Source: Rhodopirellula sp. | Lineage (GTDB): Bacteria > Planctomycetota > Planctomycetia > Pirellulales > Pirellulaceae | Length of the DNA stretch: 64,000 nt | Reading direction: 5' to 3' | NCBI GenBank assembly: GCA_002701385.1 | Contig: NZVD01000087.1 | Location: 113,077 to 177,076, forward strand | In this document: in pieces, positions 8,427-17,338 of the stretch | How the letters are laid out: every line of letters begins with the position of its first letter | How positions within the stretch are numbered: position 1 is the stretch's first letter | Made by a program: the position numbers and the translations under genes | Notes under the pieces: model-generated | Database searches by the model: none | What the model saw: the letters and a program-made list of their open reading frames with translations, nothing else | What the model was told of the DNA's origin: nothing

Positions 8427-9266
8427 ATGAAATCCCTCGGTACCGTGGCAATTATGGGTGTCGGGCTGATTGGTGGATCAATCGGTCTGGCATTGCGGCA
8501 GCGCGGTTTGTCTGAGAGGGTCATTGGCATTGGTCGTAACGCTGCCAGATTGCGTAAAGCAAAGCAGTTGGGAGCGATTACAGAAACGACGACACAAATC
8601 GAACGTGGGGTCTCCGATGCGGATATTGTGATCGTGGGAACACCGGTTCAATTGGTGGTCGAACACGTGAAACAGATTTCACAATTCGTTGGGCCCCAAA
8701 CATTGATTACCGACGTGGGGAGTACCAAGCAAACGATTGTGGAAGGCGTACGTAAGCTGGAGCAAGGACTGTTTGTGGGTTCGCACCCTATGGCTGGTAG
8801 TGATCAGGGAGGTGTGGCACATGCCGATGCCGACTTGTTTGCCAATCGAACGGTAGTCGTGACTCCGGATAAAAGTACAGATGAAAATGCGTGTCGACGA
8901 GTGGCACGTATGTGGAAAGCGCTTGGAGCGCGAGTCGTCACGATGGATTGTAAAGCTCATGACCGCGCCGTTAGCGTCATCAGTCATTTGCCTCACACGA
9001 TCTCATCGGTGCTGTCGTCTCAGGCAACGTCTGAGCAGTTGGAATTAGCTGCAGGAGGATGGGCCGATACGACACGGATTGCCGGAGCGGATCCAGCATT
9101 ATGGCTTGAAATCCTGCGTGACAACAATAAACAAGTAATTCGAGCAGTCGACCGTTTTCTGGCCGATTTGCACAAGTTTCGAGACGCACTGGAGGATGAT
9201 AATGCTCGAGTGTTACTACGATATTTGAAGCAAGGAAAGCAAAATCGTGAGTCTTTGGGAAATTGA
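8427..9266 (+). CDS. tyrA: Prephenate dehydrogenase
   Basis: TyrA oxidatively decarboxylates prephenate to 4-hydroxyphenylpyruvate in tyrosine synthesis. The 279-residue product has the dinucleotide motif GVGLIGGS (residues 11-18), the substrate segment FVGSHPMAGSDQGG, the family Asp/His region DRAVSVISHLPH, and GGWADTTRIAGADPALW. There is no chorismate mutase or ACT domain, so it is the short monofunctional form. AAGGA 7 nt before the ATG at 8427 decides the start. The end overlaps the start of purL by 20 nt, so the two are translationally linked, although their pathways differ. Confidence 0.92.
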   Translation: MKSLGTVAIMGVGLIGGSIGLALRQRGLSERVIGIGRNAARLRKAKQLGAITETTTQIERGVSDADIVIVGTPVQLVVEHVKQISQFVGPQTLITDVGSTKQTIVEGVRKLEQGLFVGSHPMAGSDQGGVAHADADLFANRTVVVTPDKSTDENACRRVARMWKALGARVVTMDCKAHDRAVSVISHLPHTISSVLSSQATSEQLELAAGGWADTTRIAGADPALWLEILRDNNKQVIRAVDRFLADLHKFRDALEDDNARVLLRYLKQGKQNRESLGN

Positions 9267-12174
9267 CATTTATCCTGCAGAAGGTCATGTAGACCGAGCA
9301 GGTGAAGAAATAACATCGGACGCAATTGATTTGGGCCTGGCCCCTTCAATCAAAGTGGCCGCCGTACACGGTTATTTGCTGGAAGGCAGTATCGATGCGG
9401 ATGAAGCCTCATTGCTGGCCAATAAGCTGTTGGCAGATTCGATCGTGGAGAAAACAGTGGTCGCACCGGTGGGGGACCCCTTGTTAAACGAAGCTCCTGT
9501 CGACGGAGCTATATTGGTGCACGTGATCAATAAACCGGGAGTCATGGATCCTGTTGCCATGAGTGCCCAACAGGGCATCTCGGATCTGGGGATTGGCGTG
9601 GAGCAGGTGCGTACGTTTAGGAAGTACTGGATTACCGGGGTGGACGAGGCAAGTGTGCATCGCCTGGCTGAAAAAGTACTGGCCAACGATGCGATTGAAT
9701 TGGCCGTTCATGGGCCTCTACAACTTGAGGCACTTGCGATGGGGGCCGCAAGTGAATTTGAACTGAAGACGATCCCGATACGTGATCTGGACGACGATGG
9801 GTTGGAACTTCTTAGCAAAGACGGTCAGCTGTATTTGACGCTGATTGAAATGCAGACCATTCAACAGCACTTCCAACAATTGGAACGCGATCCGACGGAT
9901 ATCGAGTTGGAATCTGTTGCGCAAACCTGGAGTGAACATTGTAGCCACAAGACCCTAGCCGGCAGGATTGCTTACAAAGATGGGGAAACCGAACGACACT
10001 TTGAGAATATGTTGAAAGAAACGGTCTTTGCCGCGACTGTCAAAATTCGTGAAGAGTTAGGTGCTGAAGACTGGTGTGTCAGTGTATTTAAGGATAACGC
10101 GGGAATCGTGACGTTCGATGACGATTTTAATGTGGCATTCAAGGTGGAAACTCACAATCATCCCTCGGCCTTGGAGCCATATGGTGGAGCAAACACAGGG
10201 ATTGGAGGTGTGATTCGTGACACCCTTGGGACGGGACTCGGGGCGAAACCAATCTGCAACACGGATATTTTCTGTTTTGCCAATCCTGAAATCGCACATA
10301 GTGATTTGCCAGCAGGCGTACTGCATCCGCGTCGAGTGATGAAAGGCGTGGTATCGGGGGTTCGTGATTACGGCAATCGAATGGGGATTCCGACGGTTAA
10401 CGGAGCGATATATTTTGATGATCGATATCTGGGGAATCCACTAGTTTATGCCGGTAATGTGGGGCTGATCCCCAAAGAAAAATCGTTCAAAGAAGCTCTC
10501 CCGGGAGAATGGGCGGTTGTTATTGGAGGCCGGACCGGTCGTGATGGAATCCATGGTGCAACCTTTAGCTCAGCAGAATTGACCAGTGACAGTGAAATGC
10601 TGTCAGGTGGTGCCGTTCAAATCGGTAATGCGATTACAGAAAAAATGGTCATGGACGTGATGCTCGAGGCACGTGATCAGGAACTTTACAGTTGTGTGAC
10701 AGATTGTGGAGCCGGTGGGCTTTCAAGTGCGATTGGAGAGATGGGAGAAGAGATCGGTGTCGAGGTGTACCTTGACAAAGCTCCACTCAAGTACGATGGT
10801 TTGAGCTATACAGAGATTTGGATTTCCGAAGCTCAGGAACGTATGGTCTTTAGTGTGTCGGATGAAAACTGGGAAGCCTTTCGTTCACTCTGTGAATCAG
10901 AAGGAGTCGAAGCCACGATCGTTGGGAAGTTTGTTGATCACGGGCGATTAGTCCTGAAATATCAGGACACAGTTGTAGGTGATTTGACAATGGAATTCCT
11001 GCATGACGGGCGGCCACCGATCATTCGGGATGCTCATTATCAAATTCCGGAAGTTCAGCCGATCGACCTAAACGGAAAGGCTGGGAATCTTGAACAGGAT
11101 TTAGTAGCCATTCTTGGTAGCCTCAATGTCGCTAGTAAAGAATGGGTTGTCCGGCAATATGACCATGAGGTGCAGGCGGGAAGTGTTATCAAGCCTCTGG
11201 TCGGAGTGCAAAACGACGGACCTGGTGATGCAGCAGTTGTAAAACCCGTATTAGGAAGTAATCGGGGGATTACCGTCAGTTGCGGAATGAATCCAAGGTA
11301 CGGCGATTATGATACGTATCACATGGCTGCCAGCGCCATTGACGAAGCGGTGCGAAATAGTGTCGCGGTCGGAGCAGACCCATCTCGAATTGCAGTGTTG
11401 GATAACTTCTGCTGGGGCTATACCGATCGCCCTGAAACCTTAGGTTCACTTGTGCGAGCAGCGCTCGCCTGTCACGATTTGGCCGTCGAACTTAAAACCC
11501 CCTTCATTTCCGGGAAAGATAGTCTGAATAATGAGTTTAGCTATCAAAATGATGCTGGTGAAAAGGTCACCATTTCGATTCCTCCGACGCTACTCATCAG
11601 TGCAATGGGACAAGTCGATGATGTGACGAGCTGTACCACAATGGATGCCAAAGAAGCAGGGAATGTGATTTATCTGGTGGGAGTGACCAAACGAGAGTTG
11701 GGAGGATCTCACTGGACCTTAGTGAATGAGCTTGATGGTGGAGCCGTGCCCACGGTCTGTCCGGAAAACTGTAATAAGACCTTTCCTGCAGTTCATCAGG
11801 CGATTAAGTCCGGGCTTGTCCGAGCTTGTCACGATCTCAGCGAAGGTGGTTTGGCTGTGGCAGCGGCGGAAATGGCGTTTGCAGGTGGTTTGGGGTTGAA
11901 ACTTGATCTGGCCAAGGTAGCAACCGATGCGGATTACCAAGGCGATGAAGATACATTGATCAAACTGTTCTCGGAATCCAATACAAGATTCTTAATCGAA
12001 GTCGCTCCGGAAAACTGCGATGCCTTTGAGTCCGGACTGGAAGGTGCTACTCTGTCACGCATTGGTTCGGTAACCGAGGACGATCAACTAGTTGTAGAAA
12101 GCGGAGGGCAGTTGTTGCTCTCAACTCCCGTTGGACAATTGAAGGAAGCCTGGCAGTCACCACTGCGTTGGTAA
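9247..12174 (+). CDS. purL: FGAM synthase subunit PurL with two fused N-terminal PurS-like repeats
   Basis: PurL makes formylglycinamidine ribonucleotide, using ammonia supplied by PurQ. The core is clear: WSEHCSHKT, ETHNHPSALEPYGGANTG, DCGAGGLSSAIGEMGEE, and the second-half CHDLSEGGLAVAAAEMAF. Before it, residues 1-170 hold two copies of a PurS-like fold. Copy 1 starts LWEIDIYPAEGHVDRAG and ends near LLADSIVEKTVV; copy 2 starts ILVHVINKPGVMDPVAM and ends LAEKVLANDAIELAV. The 975-residue total is longer than the small PurL (about 730) and shorter than the single-chain enzyme (about 1300). It starts at a GTG with AAGGAAAG upstream, inside tyrA. purQ follows after 54 nt, and no free purS is seen. 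Confidence 0.93.
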   Translation: MSLWEIDIYPAEGHVDRAGEEITSDAIDLGLAPSIKVAAVHGYLLEGSIDADEASLLANKLLADSIVEKTVVAPVGDPLLNEAPVDGAILVHVINKPGVMDPVAMSAQQGISDLGIGVEQVRTFRKYWITGVDEASVHRLAEKVLANDAIELAVHGPLQLEALAMGAASEFELKTIPIRDLDDDGLELLSKDGQLYLTLIEMQTIQQHFQQLERDPTDIELESVAQTWSEHCSHKTLAGRIAYKDGETERHFENMLKETVFAATVKIREELGAEDWCVSVFKDNAGIVTFDDDFNVAFKVETHNHPSALEPYGGANTGIGGVIRDTLGTGLGAKPICNTDIFCFANPEIAHSDLPAGVLHPRRVMKGVVSGVRDYGNRMGIPTVNGAIYFDDRYLGNPLVYAGNVGLIPKEKSFKEALPGEWAVVIGGRTGRDGIHGATFSSAELTSDSEMLSGGAVQIGNAITEKMVMDVMLEARDQELYSCVTDCGAGGLSSAIGEMGEEIGVEVYLDKAPLKYDGLSYTEIWISEAQERMVFSVSDENWEAFRSLCESEGVEATIVGKFVDHGRLVLKYQDTVVGDLTMEFLHDGRPPIIRDAHYQIPEVQPIDLNGKAGNLEQDLVAILGSLNVASKEWVVRQYDHEVQAGSVIKPLVGVQNDGPGDAAVVKPVLGSNRGITVSCGMNPRYGDYDTYHMAASAIDEAVRNSVAVGADPSRIAVLDNFCWGYTDRPETLGSLVRAALACHDLAVELKTPFISGKDSLNNEFSYQNDAGEKVTISIPPTLLISAMGQVDDVTSCTTMDAKEAGNVIYLVGVTKRELGGSHWTLVNELDGGAVPTVCPENCNKTFPAVHQAIKSGLVRACHDLSEGGLAVAAAEMAFAGGLGLKLDLAKVATDADYQGDEDTLIKLFSESNTRFLIEVAPENCDAFESGLEGATLSRIGSVTEDDQLVVESGGQLLLSTPVGQLKEAWQSPLRW

Positions 12175-12202
12175 CTGTAGCTATTTATATTTCCCCAAAA
12201 GG

Positions 12203-12220
12203 CCTGTGTTACATTACAGG
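12203..12220 (+). promoter_or_regulatory. Small hairpin covering the purQ ribosome binding site
   Basis: CCTGT (12203-12207) can pair with ACAGG (12216-12220), with one more G-U pair inside. The 3' arm overlaps the AGGA (12218-12221) that lies 7 nt before the purQ ATG, so the hairpin could modulate purQ initiation relative to purL. Confidence 0.35.
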
Positions 12221-12228
12221 ACTCAAAC

Positions 12229-13005
12229 ATGACGACACCAAAAGTTCTAGTATTACGTGCCCCGGGCACTAATTGTGACCACGAAACCAAGTATGCTTTC
12301 GAACTAGCCGGAGGTCAGGCGGATCGCGTTCATTTGAATCGAGTGCTGGAGAATCCAGCCTTGGTAGAACAATACCAAATCATGTGTATCCCCGGTGGAT
12401 TTAGTTATGGCGACGATGTCGCAGCCGGCCGAATTTTTGCAAATCAGCTAAGAAGTCAACTCGCCGATGTGATGCACGAATTCAAAAACAGTGACAAGCT
12501 GATATTGGGGATTTGCAACGGTTTTCAGGTTCTGATTAAGTCTGGATTACTTTTGGAAGATGATGCCCAGGGAGATCCACCAGCGACGCTGTGTTGGAAC
12601 AACCATGGCCTCTATGAAGATCGTTGGGTTACGCTTCAAAATTCGACAGATAAGTGCGTCTTCCTTCGGGGTATTCAACAGGTTTACTTACCGATCGCTC
12701 ATGCAGAAGGCAAATTCGTGATGCGTGATCAGCAGGTCGCGGACCAGTTGGAATCCAATCAGCAACTCGCCTTACGTTATGTGAATTCGGACGGGGCGCC
12801 GGCTGATGGCTTCCCGGAGAATCCAAATGGAGCCCAGCGAAATGTTGCTGGAGTCTGTGATGACTCAGGCCGAGTGTTTGGGTTGATGCCCCACCCTGAG
12901 AGATTCTTAGATGGAACGCAACATCCTCGTTGGACGCGAGAGGGACTGCAACAGGAAGGCGATGGTGTTGCCATCTTCAGAAATGCTGTTGAGTACTTTG
13001 CTTAA
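12229..13005 (+). CDS. purQ: FGAM synthase glutaminase subunit PurQ
   Basis: PurQ is the class I glutamine amidotransferase that feeds ammonia to PurL. The product (258 aa) shows the fold start VLVLRAPGTNCDHET, the oxyanion region CIPGGFSYGDDVAAG, the nucleophile Cys at residue 96 in ILGICNGFQVL, and the catalytic His in LMPHPERF near residue 222. Length fits the family. The separate glutaminase confirms that the neighbouring purL is not the single-chain enzyme. The stop TAA overlaps the stop of the convergent DCC-family gene. Confidence 0.95.
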   Translation: MTTPKVLVLRAPGTNCDHETKYAFELAGGQADRVHLNRVLENPALVEQYQIMCIPGGFSYGDDVAAGRIFANQLRSQLADVMHEFKNSDKLILGICNGFQVLIKSGLLLEDDAQGDPPATLCWNNHGLYEDRWVTLQNSTDKCVFLRGIQQVYLPIAHAEGKFVMRDQQVADQLESNQQLALRYVNSDGAPADGFPENPNGAQRNVAGVCDDSGRVFGLMPHPERFLDGTQHPRWTREGLQQEGDGVAIFRNAVEYFA

Positions 13006-13439
13006 GTGCCGGAGTTGCTGTCCGAACGTTGTCGGTTGTAGTTAAAATGCAATTCGCAAGATCCATTGTCACAGCTGAGGCGATATCTTCGTCTGGCAAC
13101 TTGTCGATAGCCCCACTGCCAGAGCGGTAAGGTCAGTGGGATGTGTAGCAGAATAGCCAAAGGCCATAGTCGCGGAAGCCGTCTGGAAATCACTCGTAAA
13201 GCGGCAGCACCTCGATGACGTCGGCCCTTTTGGTCGACTAAGTACATGGCCTGCATCATCTCGTCATGAGAGAGGTCAGGGTAATGTTCAGCAACAAAGT
13301 CGTCGTGTAGTGAAATGAAACTTAGGCGGTTTTTTCCATCCCAGCGGTGTAGTTTGGTTACCTGCTTTGTGCAGAAGCTACATTGTCCGTCATAAATGAC
13401 AACGTCCGTGTCAGGCCAGTTGTGGGGCGTTGGTAGCAT
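13002..13439 (-). CDS. DCC family (DUF393) thiol-disulfide oxidoreductase-like protein
   Basis: The 145-residue product begins VVIYDGQCSFCTKQVTKL, the hallmark DG-x-CxxC motif of the DCC family (Cys 20 and 23). A WDGKNRLSFISLHDD segment and the conserved GAAALRVISRRLPRLWPLA helix follow. Family members are thioredoxin-like and thought to catalyse thiol-disulfide exchange; their partners are mostly unknown. Its stop overlaps the purQ stop on the other strand, leaving no room for a terminator between them. Confidence 0.85.
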   Translation of the reverse strand: MLPTPHNWPDTDVVIYDGQCSFCTKQVTKLHRWDGKNRLSFISLHDDFVAEHYPDLSHDEMMQAMYLVDQKGRRHRGAAALRVISRRLPRLWPLAILLHIPLTLPLWQWGYRQVARRRYRLSCDNGSCELHFNYNRQRSDSNSGT

Positions 13440-13447
13440 GACTGATT

Positions 13448-13984
13448 CTATTCACTAATTAAATCGTCGATATCAAATTCGTCGTTAAATGCATCAAGAT
13501 CAAATTCGTATCCGTCTTGATCGTCCGAGCCATCTTGGTCGTCATCATCGTTATTGTAGTCTTCCGCCTCTTCTTCGTCTTCTTCGAATTCAATATCGTC
13601 CTCATCTGTAGCGACTTCTTCCCATTCATCATCGGAGTCCTCGTCAGACTGAGTTATTCCTTCGTCGTAGTCCAGGTCAGCGATTTGTAGATTCGCTGCG
13701 TTTGAGGAAGGTGAAGAAGTAGGGCGTGTTGTCGTCGTGGATGATGCTCCCTTTTGAGATGTAATATTGGGGAGCTGTCGGTTGAAGGTATTGTAGAGAG
13801 TTAAACTAGTCCCTAAGCCAATGGCGAGCCAAGAGGCAAGAGACGTAACCTCAACCTGTGACGTAGGTGCGTCTGTGCCATGAAATACTTCCGGAGGTGA
13901 GATAATGACACTCTCTATCGCCAGGCCCTCAAGCCCAACAAGTATGAGCGAAACACTGACTCCCAATATAATTGCACGGAACAT
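13448..13984 (-). CDS. Hypothetical membrane protein with very acidic C-terminal tail
   Basis: The 178-residue product is not recognised. It has two hydrophobic segments (MFRAIILGVSVSLILVGLEG, then LASWLAIGLGTSLTLY). A Ser/Thr/Pro-rich linker follows, and then about 75 residues dominated by Asp and Glu with a few Tyr and Phe. The tail is likely disordered, and its side of the membrane is not clear. I took the ATG at 13984; the frame also extends to a TTG at 14044. The stop is 8 nt upstream of the DCC gene start on the same strand, so the two are probably co-transcribed. Confidence 0.55.
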   Translation of the reverse strand: MFRAIILGVSVSLILVGLEGLAIESVIISPPEVFHGTDAPTSQVEVTSLASWLAIGLGTSLTLYNTFNRQLPNITSQKGASSTTTTRPTSSPSSNAANLQIADLDYDEGITQSDEDSDDEWEEVATDEDDIEFEEDEEEAEDYNNDDDDQDGSDDQDGYEFDLDAFNDEFDIDDLISE

Positions 13985-14394
13985 GGTCGTGACCGAAGTA
14001 GTTGCTTGACAATCTGGAAATAGGACAGCCGTTTTTATCGACAATCCTATTCTTAGTATCGAGCGGATTCCGCGTACGAAACGAGCCTGAATTTCGTAAA
14101 CAATCTTATATTTGGCGGGGGGGTAGTTCGGTACGTAAAATCCATTGGAGCCTGCGGTTCAGCGAAGTCTAAGTAAACACCTGAATTAGGGTTTCCGAAT
14201 GTTTTTTGGGTGGGCGGTATAGGCTGATGAATTAGTTCAGATTATAAAGAACGTAGCGACAGAGATTTGGTAAAGTTTGTTGCCCGTAGATGGCACGAAT
14301 TGCTGAATAACCTCGTCGCTAATTGTCGATATTCGTTATTGGGTGTAAATGTTTTTGGTTGGTCCAGCCACATTTATACGAAGAGGCATAGTAA
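13985..14394. other. Divergent intergenic region without a recognised gene
   Basis: About 410 nt separate the acidic membrane protein gene and the PAS-GAF-receiver gene. It holds a run of seven G (near 14118-14124) and AT-rich patches such as ATTATAAAG near 14240. I found no tRNA, no strong hairpin and no convincing -35/-10 pair. Confidence 0.5.
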
Positions 14395-16122
14395 GTGGGG
14401 ATTGGCGTGTCAGACCAAGCCAAGATCCTGTTCGTGAAATCCGCTACATCTGCCGAGATGTCCGCGCCGCAAGAGCTGTGTTCCCTGTTCGATGTCGAAG
14501 TCGCCGATGACTGGAGCGAAGCTCGCCGCCTGATGAAGCAGCAGTGTTTCGATGGGGTTTTTAGTGACACCGCTAATGACGCTCCCAAGAAACAGTTCTT
14601 TACGGATTCCTTCTGGGTGATCCAAAAGCTGCACCAAGGAGTCGCCATACTCGATCAGGATAAGAAAATCCTCTGGGCAAATGAACAAATCAATGAATGG
14701 GCCGATTGCGAAAACGTAATCGGCCTTCCTTTTTATGGTTGGCTGGAAGGTGGGCAGTGGGAGTCCGGGCATCACTGTCCTTGTGATGCGTCCATCGTCA
14801 AGAAACAGCGTATTTCCGCTTTATACAAGTTGTCCTCGGAAGTTTACTTCCGGATAGAAGCCAAGCCAGTACGACGTGGCGAGCAGGAATCCGGTGAACT
14901 ATTGGTCATTATTCATGATGTCACCGAAGAACAGCTGTACCGCCAGAAATTGGATGCAATTCATGAAGCGGGGGTGGAGTTGTCTAACCTCACTCCGGAA
15001 GAAGTCTTCCATATGGAAGTCAAAGATCGTATTGAACTCTTAAAGTCCAATATCCTTCACTACACTCAGGAGATTCTAAACTACGAAAAGGTGGAGATTC
15101 GTCTGGTGAATCAGCGGTCTGGTATGTTGGATCCGCTGTTGTCAGCAGGTATCGACAAAGAGGCTGCTGAAAGGTCTCTCGAAGTCGGGCGGGAATCAAA
15201 TGGAATTACTGGATTTGTAGCGGCGACCGGTGAGAGTTATCTGGTTGACGATGTTGCCAGTGACGAGTTATTTATCGAGTCCTTCTCCGGAGCTCAGAGT
15301 TCTCTTACGGTACCCTTGAAGTGGCAGGATCAGGTGATCGGTACGTTTAACGTTGAAAGCCCGGAAGCCGAGGCCTTTTCAGAAAATGATATGCATTTTC
15401 TGGAGTTGTTTGCCCGGAACATCGCCTTCGCACTGAATACGCTCGACCTTTTGGCCGCCGAAAAGAGCAGTGCGACACAAAAGAGTATTGAGGCGATTCA
15501 CCGTGAAGTGGCGTTGCCGATTGACAAGATCCTCACCGACGCGGTCAATGTGATGGAAAAGTACATTGGCCATGAACCGGAAGTGGTGGATCGAGTTAAG
15601 AGGATTTTGAGAAATGCCAGAGACATTCGCCAGGTGATTCATAAGATCGGTAAAGATATGGCTCCCGGTGAAGCCACGCCTGCAGGTGCGACGGTTGACC
15701 ATCACCCTAAACTGTCAGGCCAGCGTGTACTTGTCGTGGATGCCAACGAAGGCGTTCGCAATGATGCCCATGCCCTGCTGGAACGATATGGCTGCATCGT
15801 GGAAACTGCCGAGTCGGGTGGTGAAGCGGTTTATATGGTCAGGAGTTCAGTTGGGAGTGAAAGTTACAATATTATTATCTCCGATATTCACCTGCCTGAC
15901 TTTAGTGGCCATCAATTGATGCTGCGGCTTCAGGAAATTATGGACCCCGTCCCGCTGGCATTGATGACCGGTTTTGGATATGACCCGGGACACTCAATTG
16001 TGAAAGCACGACAGGCTGGGTTACACCCGAATGCAATTCTATACAAGCCCTTCCGCCTGGATCAATTAGTGGACGTCTGTGAAACATTGATTGATTTCCA
16101 TAGCGATGTGGCTCGCACTTAG
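14395..16122 (+). CDS. PAS-GAF-receiver signalling protein without a kinase ATPase domain
   Basis: Order of domains in the 575-residue product: a receiver-like stretch at residues 8-60 (AKILFVKSA...FDGVFSDTAND) lacking most receiver residues; a PAS domain at about 65-185 (LHQGVAILDQDKKILWANEQINEW...HDVTEEQLYRQKL); a GAF domain at about 195-360; a DHp-like helix pair at about 365-425 with IHREVALPI; and a C-terminal receiver at 448-570. That receiver has VLVVDANEG, the phospho-acceptor Asp in IISDIHLPDFSG, Thr in ALMTGFG and Lys in LYKPF. No HATPase_c domain is present, so it probably receives phosphate rather than making it. AAGAGG 8 nt upstream supports GTG 14395; GTG 14407 is possible. The metallophosphoesterase gene follows after 15 nt. 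Confidence 0.8.
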   Translation: MGIGVSDQAKILFVKSATSAEMSAPQELCSLFDVEVADDWSEARRLMKQQCFDGVFSDTANDAPKKQFFTDSFWVIQKLHQGVAILDQDKKILWANEQINEWADCENVIGLPFYGWLEGGQWESGHHCPCDASIVKKQRISALYKLSSEVYFRIEAKPVRRGEQESGELLVIIHDVTEEQLYRQKLDAIHEAGVELSNLTPEEVFHMEVKDRIELLKSNILHYTQEILNYEKVEIRLVNQRSGMLDPLLSAGIDKEAAERSLEVGRESNGITGFVAATGESYLVDDVASDELFIESFSGAQSSLTVPLKWQDQVIGTFNVESPEAEAFSENDMHFLELFARNIAFALNTLDLLAAEKSSATQKSIEAIHREVALPIDKILTDAVNVMEKYIGHEPEVVDRVKRILRNARDIRQVIHKIGKDMAPGEATPAGATVDHHPKLSGQRVLVVDANEGVRNDAHALLERYGCIVETAESGGEAVYMVRSSVGSESYNIIISDIHLPDFSGHQLMLRLQEIMDPVPLALMTGFGYDPGHSIVKARQAGLHPNAILYKPFRLDQLVDVCETLIDFHSDVART

Positions 16123-16137
16123 GCCGTTTCATTCACT

Positions 16138-17325
16138 ATGTCATCTGTAGTCGAAATCCTACTGTGCTTTCTGGGTTTTTTGGGGCACGTCTCTGTATGC
16201 GTAGCGGCAGTCAATCGGATTCAGGGGGCGGTCGCTGATCATTCGTTTGAGAAGATTTTCAAACGCAGCGTTTACCTTTGGGCTTTGCTTGGACTCGTGC
16301 TACCGTTTTTTCTCATGTGGCGAAGTGTGGAATTGGTGACTCCCTGGCAGGTTGTTGCACGGCAACTTGTGGCTGATTGGGGGTATTTCACATTAGCAAC
16401 GGCGTGGCTGGTCGTGGTGGTGATACGACGTCTTGCTCAGCTGGTTGTCGATCGTTGTCCGGATGCCTGGGCGTTGACTCAAACAAACGTTTACCATATC
16501 GCAGAAGAGGTAGTCGAAGAGTCTAAAGGAAAATACTATCCAGAGGCGAACCGCTCGTTTTTACTGAATCTTACTGGTAATCAAGTAGGGCAGCTGGAAG
16601 TAAACAAGAAGACGTTGTACCTACCCCAGTTACCTTCAAAGCTCGAAGGCCTAACGTTAACCCATTTTTCTGATCTACATATCACCGGCGTGATTCCTCA
16701 GATATTTTATGATCGCTTGTGTGATGAAATTCTTAAATTGGACTCTGACCTGATGTTTCTGACTGGAGATGTACTGGATGTTCCATCCAAGTTGCCTTGG
16801 GTTTCAAGATTGGCCAAGCGTTTGACGACCTCGAAAGAATGTTATTTTGTATTGGGAAATCACGATGTCCGTCATGGGCAGGATGAGAAGCTGCGAGCGG
16901 CATTGGTGGCTGAGAATTGTGTCGATCTTGGTTCGACTTACCGGCATGTTGATTTTCGTGGTGAGCCAATTCTTTTAGCAGGCAATGAACTTCCTTGGGT
17001 GGGCACGGCGCCAGAGTGTCGACCGAAGTCGAATGAGTTTGCGATTGGCGTCGTTCATACCCCCGATTTGATTGGCTGGGGAAGACAGCAGGACTACGAT
17101 TTATTGTTAGCTGGCCATGCCCATGGTGGTCAGATTCGAATTCCGGGAATAGGCCCAATAATCTGTCCCAGCGTTCATGGTGTTCGCTATGCCAGTGGTG
17201 TATTCCAGAAAGGCCGGACCTTGATGCATGTCAGCCGAGGGATTTCGGGGCTTCAGCCTATACGACTTCGCTGTCGTCCGGAGCTGACGCAATTAACTTT
17301 GCGACGCCCAGATCGTCACTCATGA
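16138..17325 (+). CDS. Membrane-anchored metallophosphoesterase (YkuE-like)
   Basis: The 395-residue product has about four hydrophobic segments in residues 1-105 and a calcineurin-like phosphoesterase domain from about 170. Metal ligands are visible: FSDLHI (Asp179, His181), LTGDVLD near 210, LGNHD near 240, HT near 305 and GHAHGGQ near 326. The set is complete, so it is probably an active two-metal enzyme. YkuE relatives act at the membrane, some on lipid-linked phosphates, but the substrate here is unknown. It follows the PAS-GAF-receiver gene by 15 nt and is probably in its transcript. Confidence 0.87.
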   Translation: MSSVVEILLCFLGFLGHVSVCVAAVNRIQGAVADHSFEKIFKRSVYLWALLGLVLPFFLMWRSVELVTPWQVVARQLVADWGYFTLATAWLVVVVIRRLAQLVVDRCPDAWALTQTNVYHIAEEVVEESKGKYYPEANRSFLLNLTGNQVGQLEVNKKTLYLPQLPSKLEGLTLTHFSDLHITGVIPQIFYDRLCDEILKLDSDLMFLTGDVLDVPSKLPWVSRLAKRLTTSKECYFVLGNHDVRHGQDEKLRAALVAENCVDLGSTYRHVDFRGEPILLAGNELPWVGTAPECRPKSNEFAIGVVHTPDLIGWGRQQDYDLLLAGHAHGGQIRIPGIGPIICPSVHGVRYASGVFQKGRTLMHVSRGISGLQPIRLRCRPELTQLTLRRPDRHS

Positions 17326-17338
17326 GCAAAGGTGGTTG

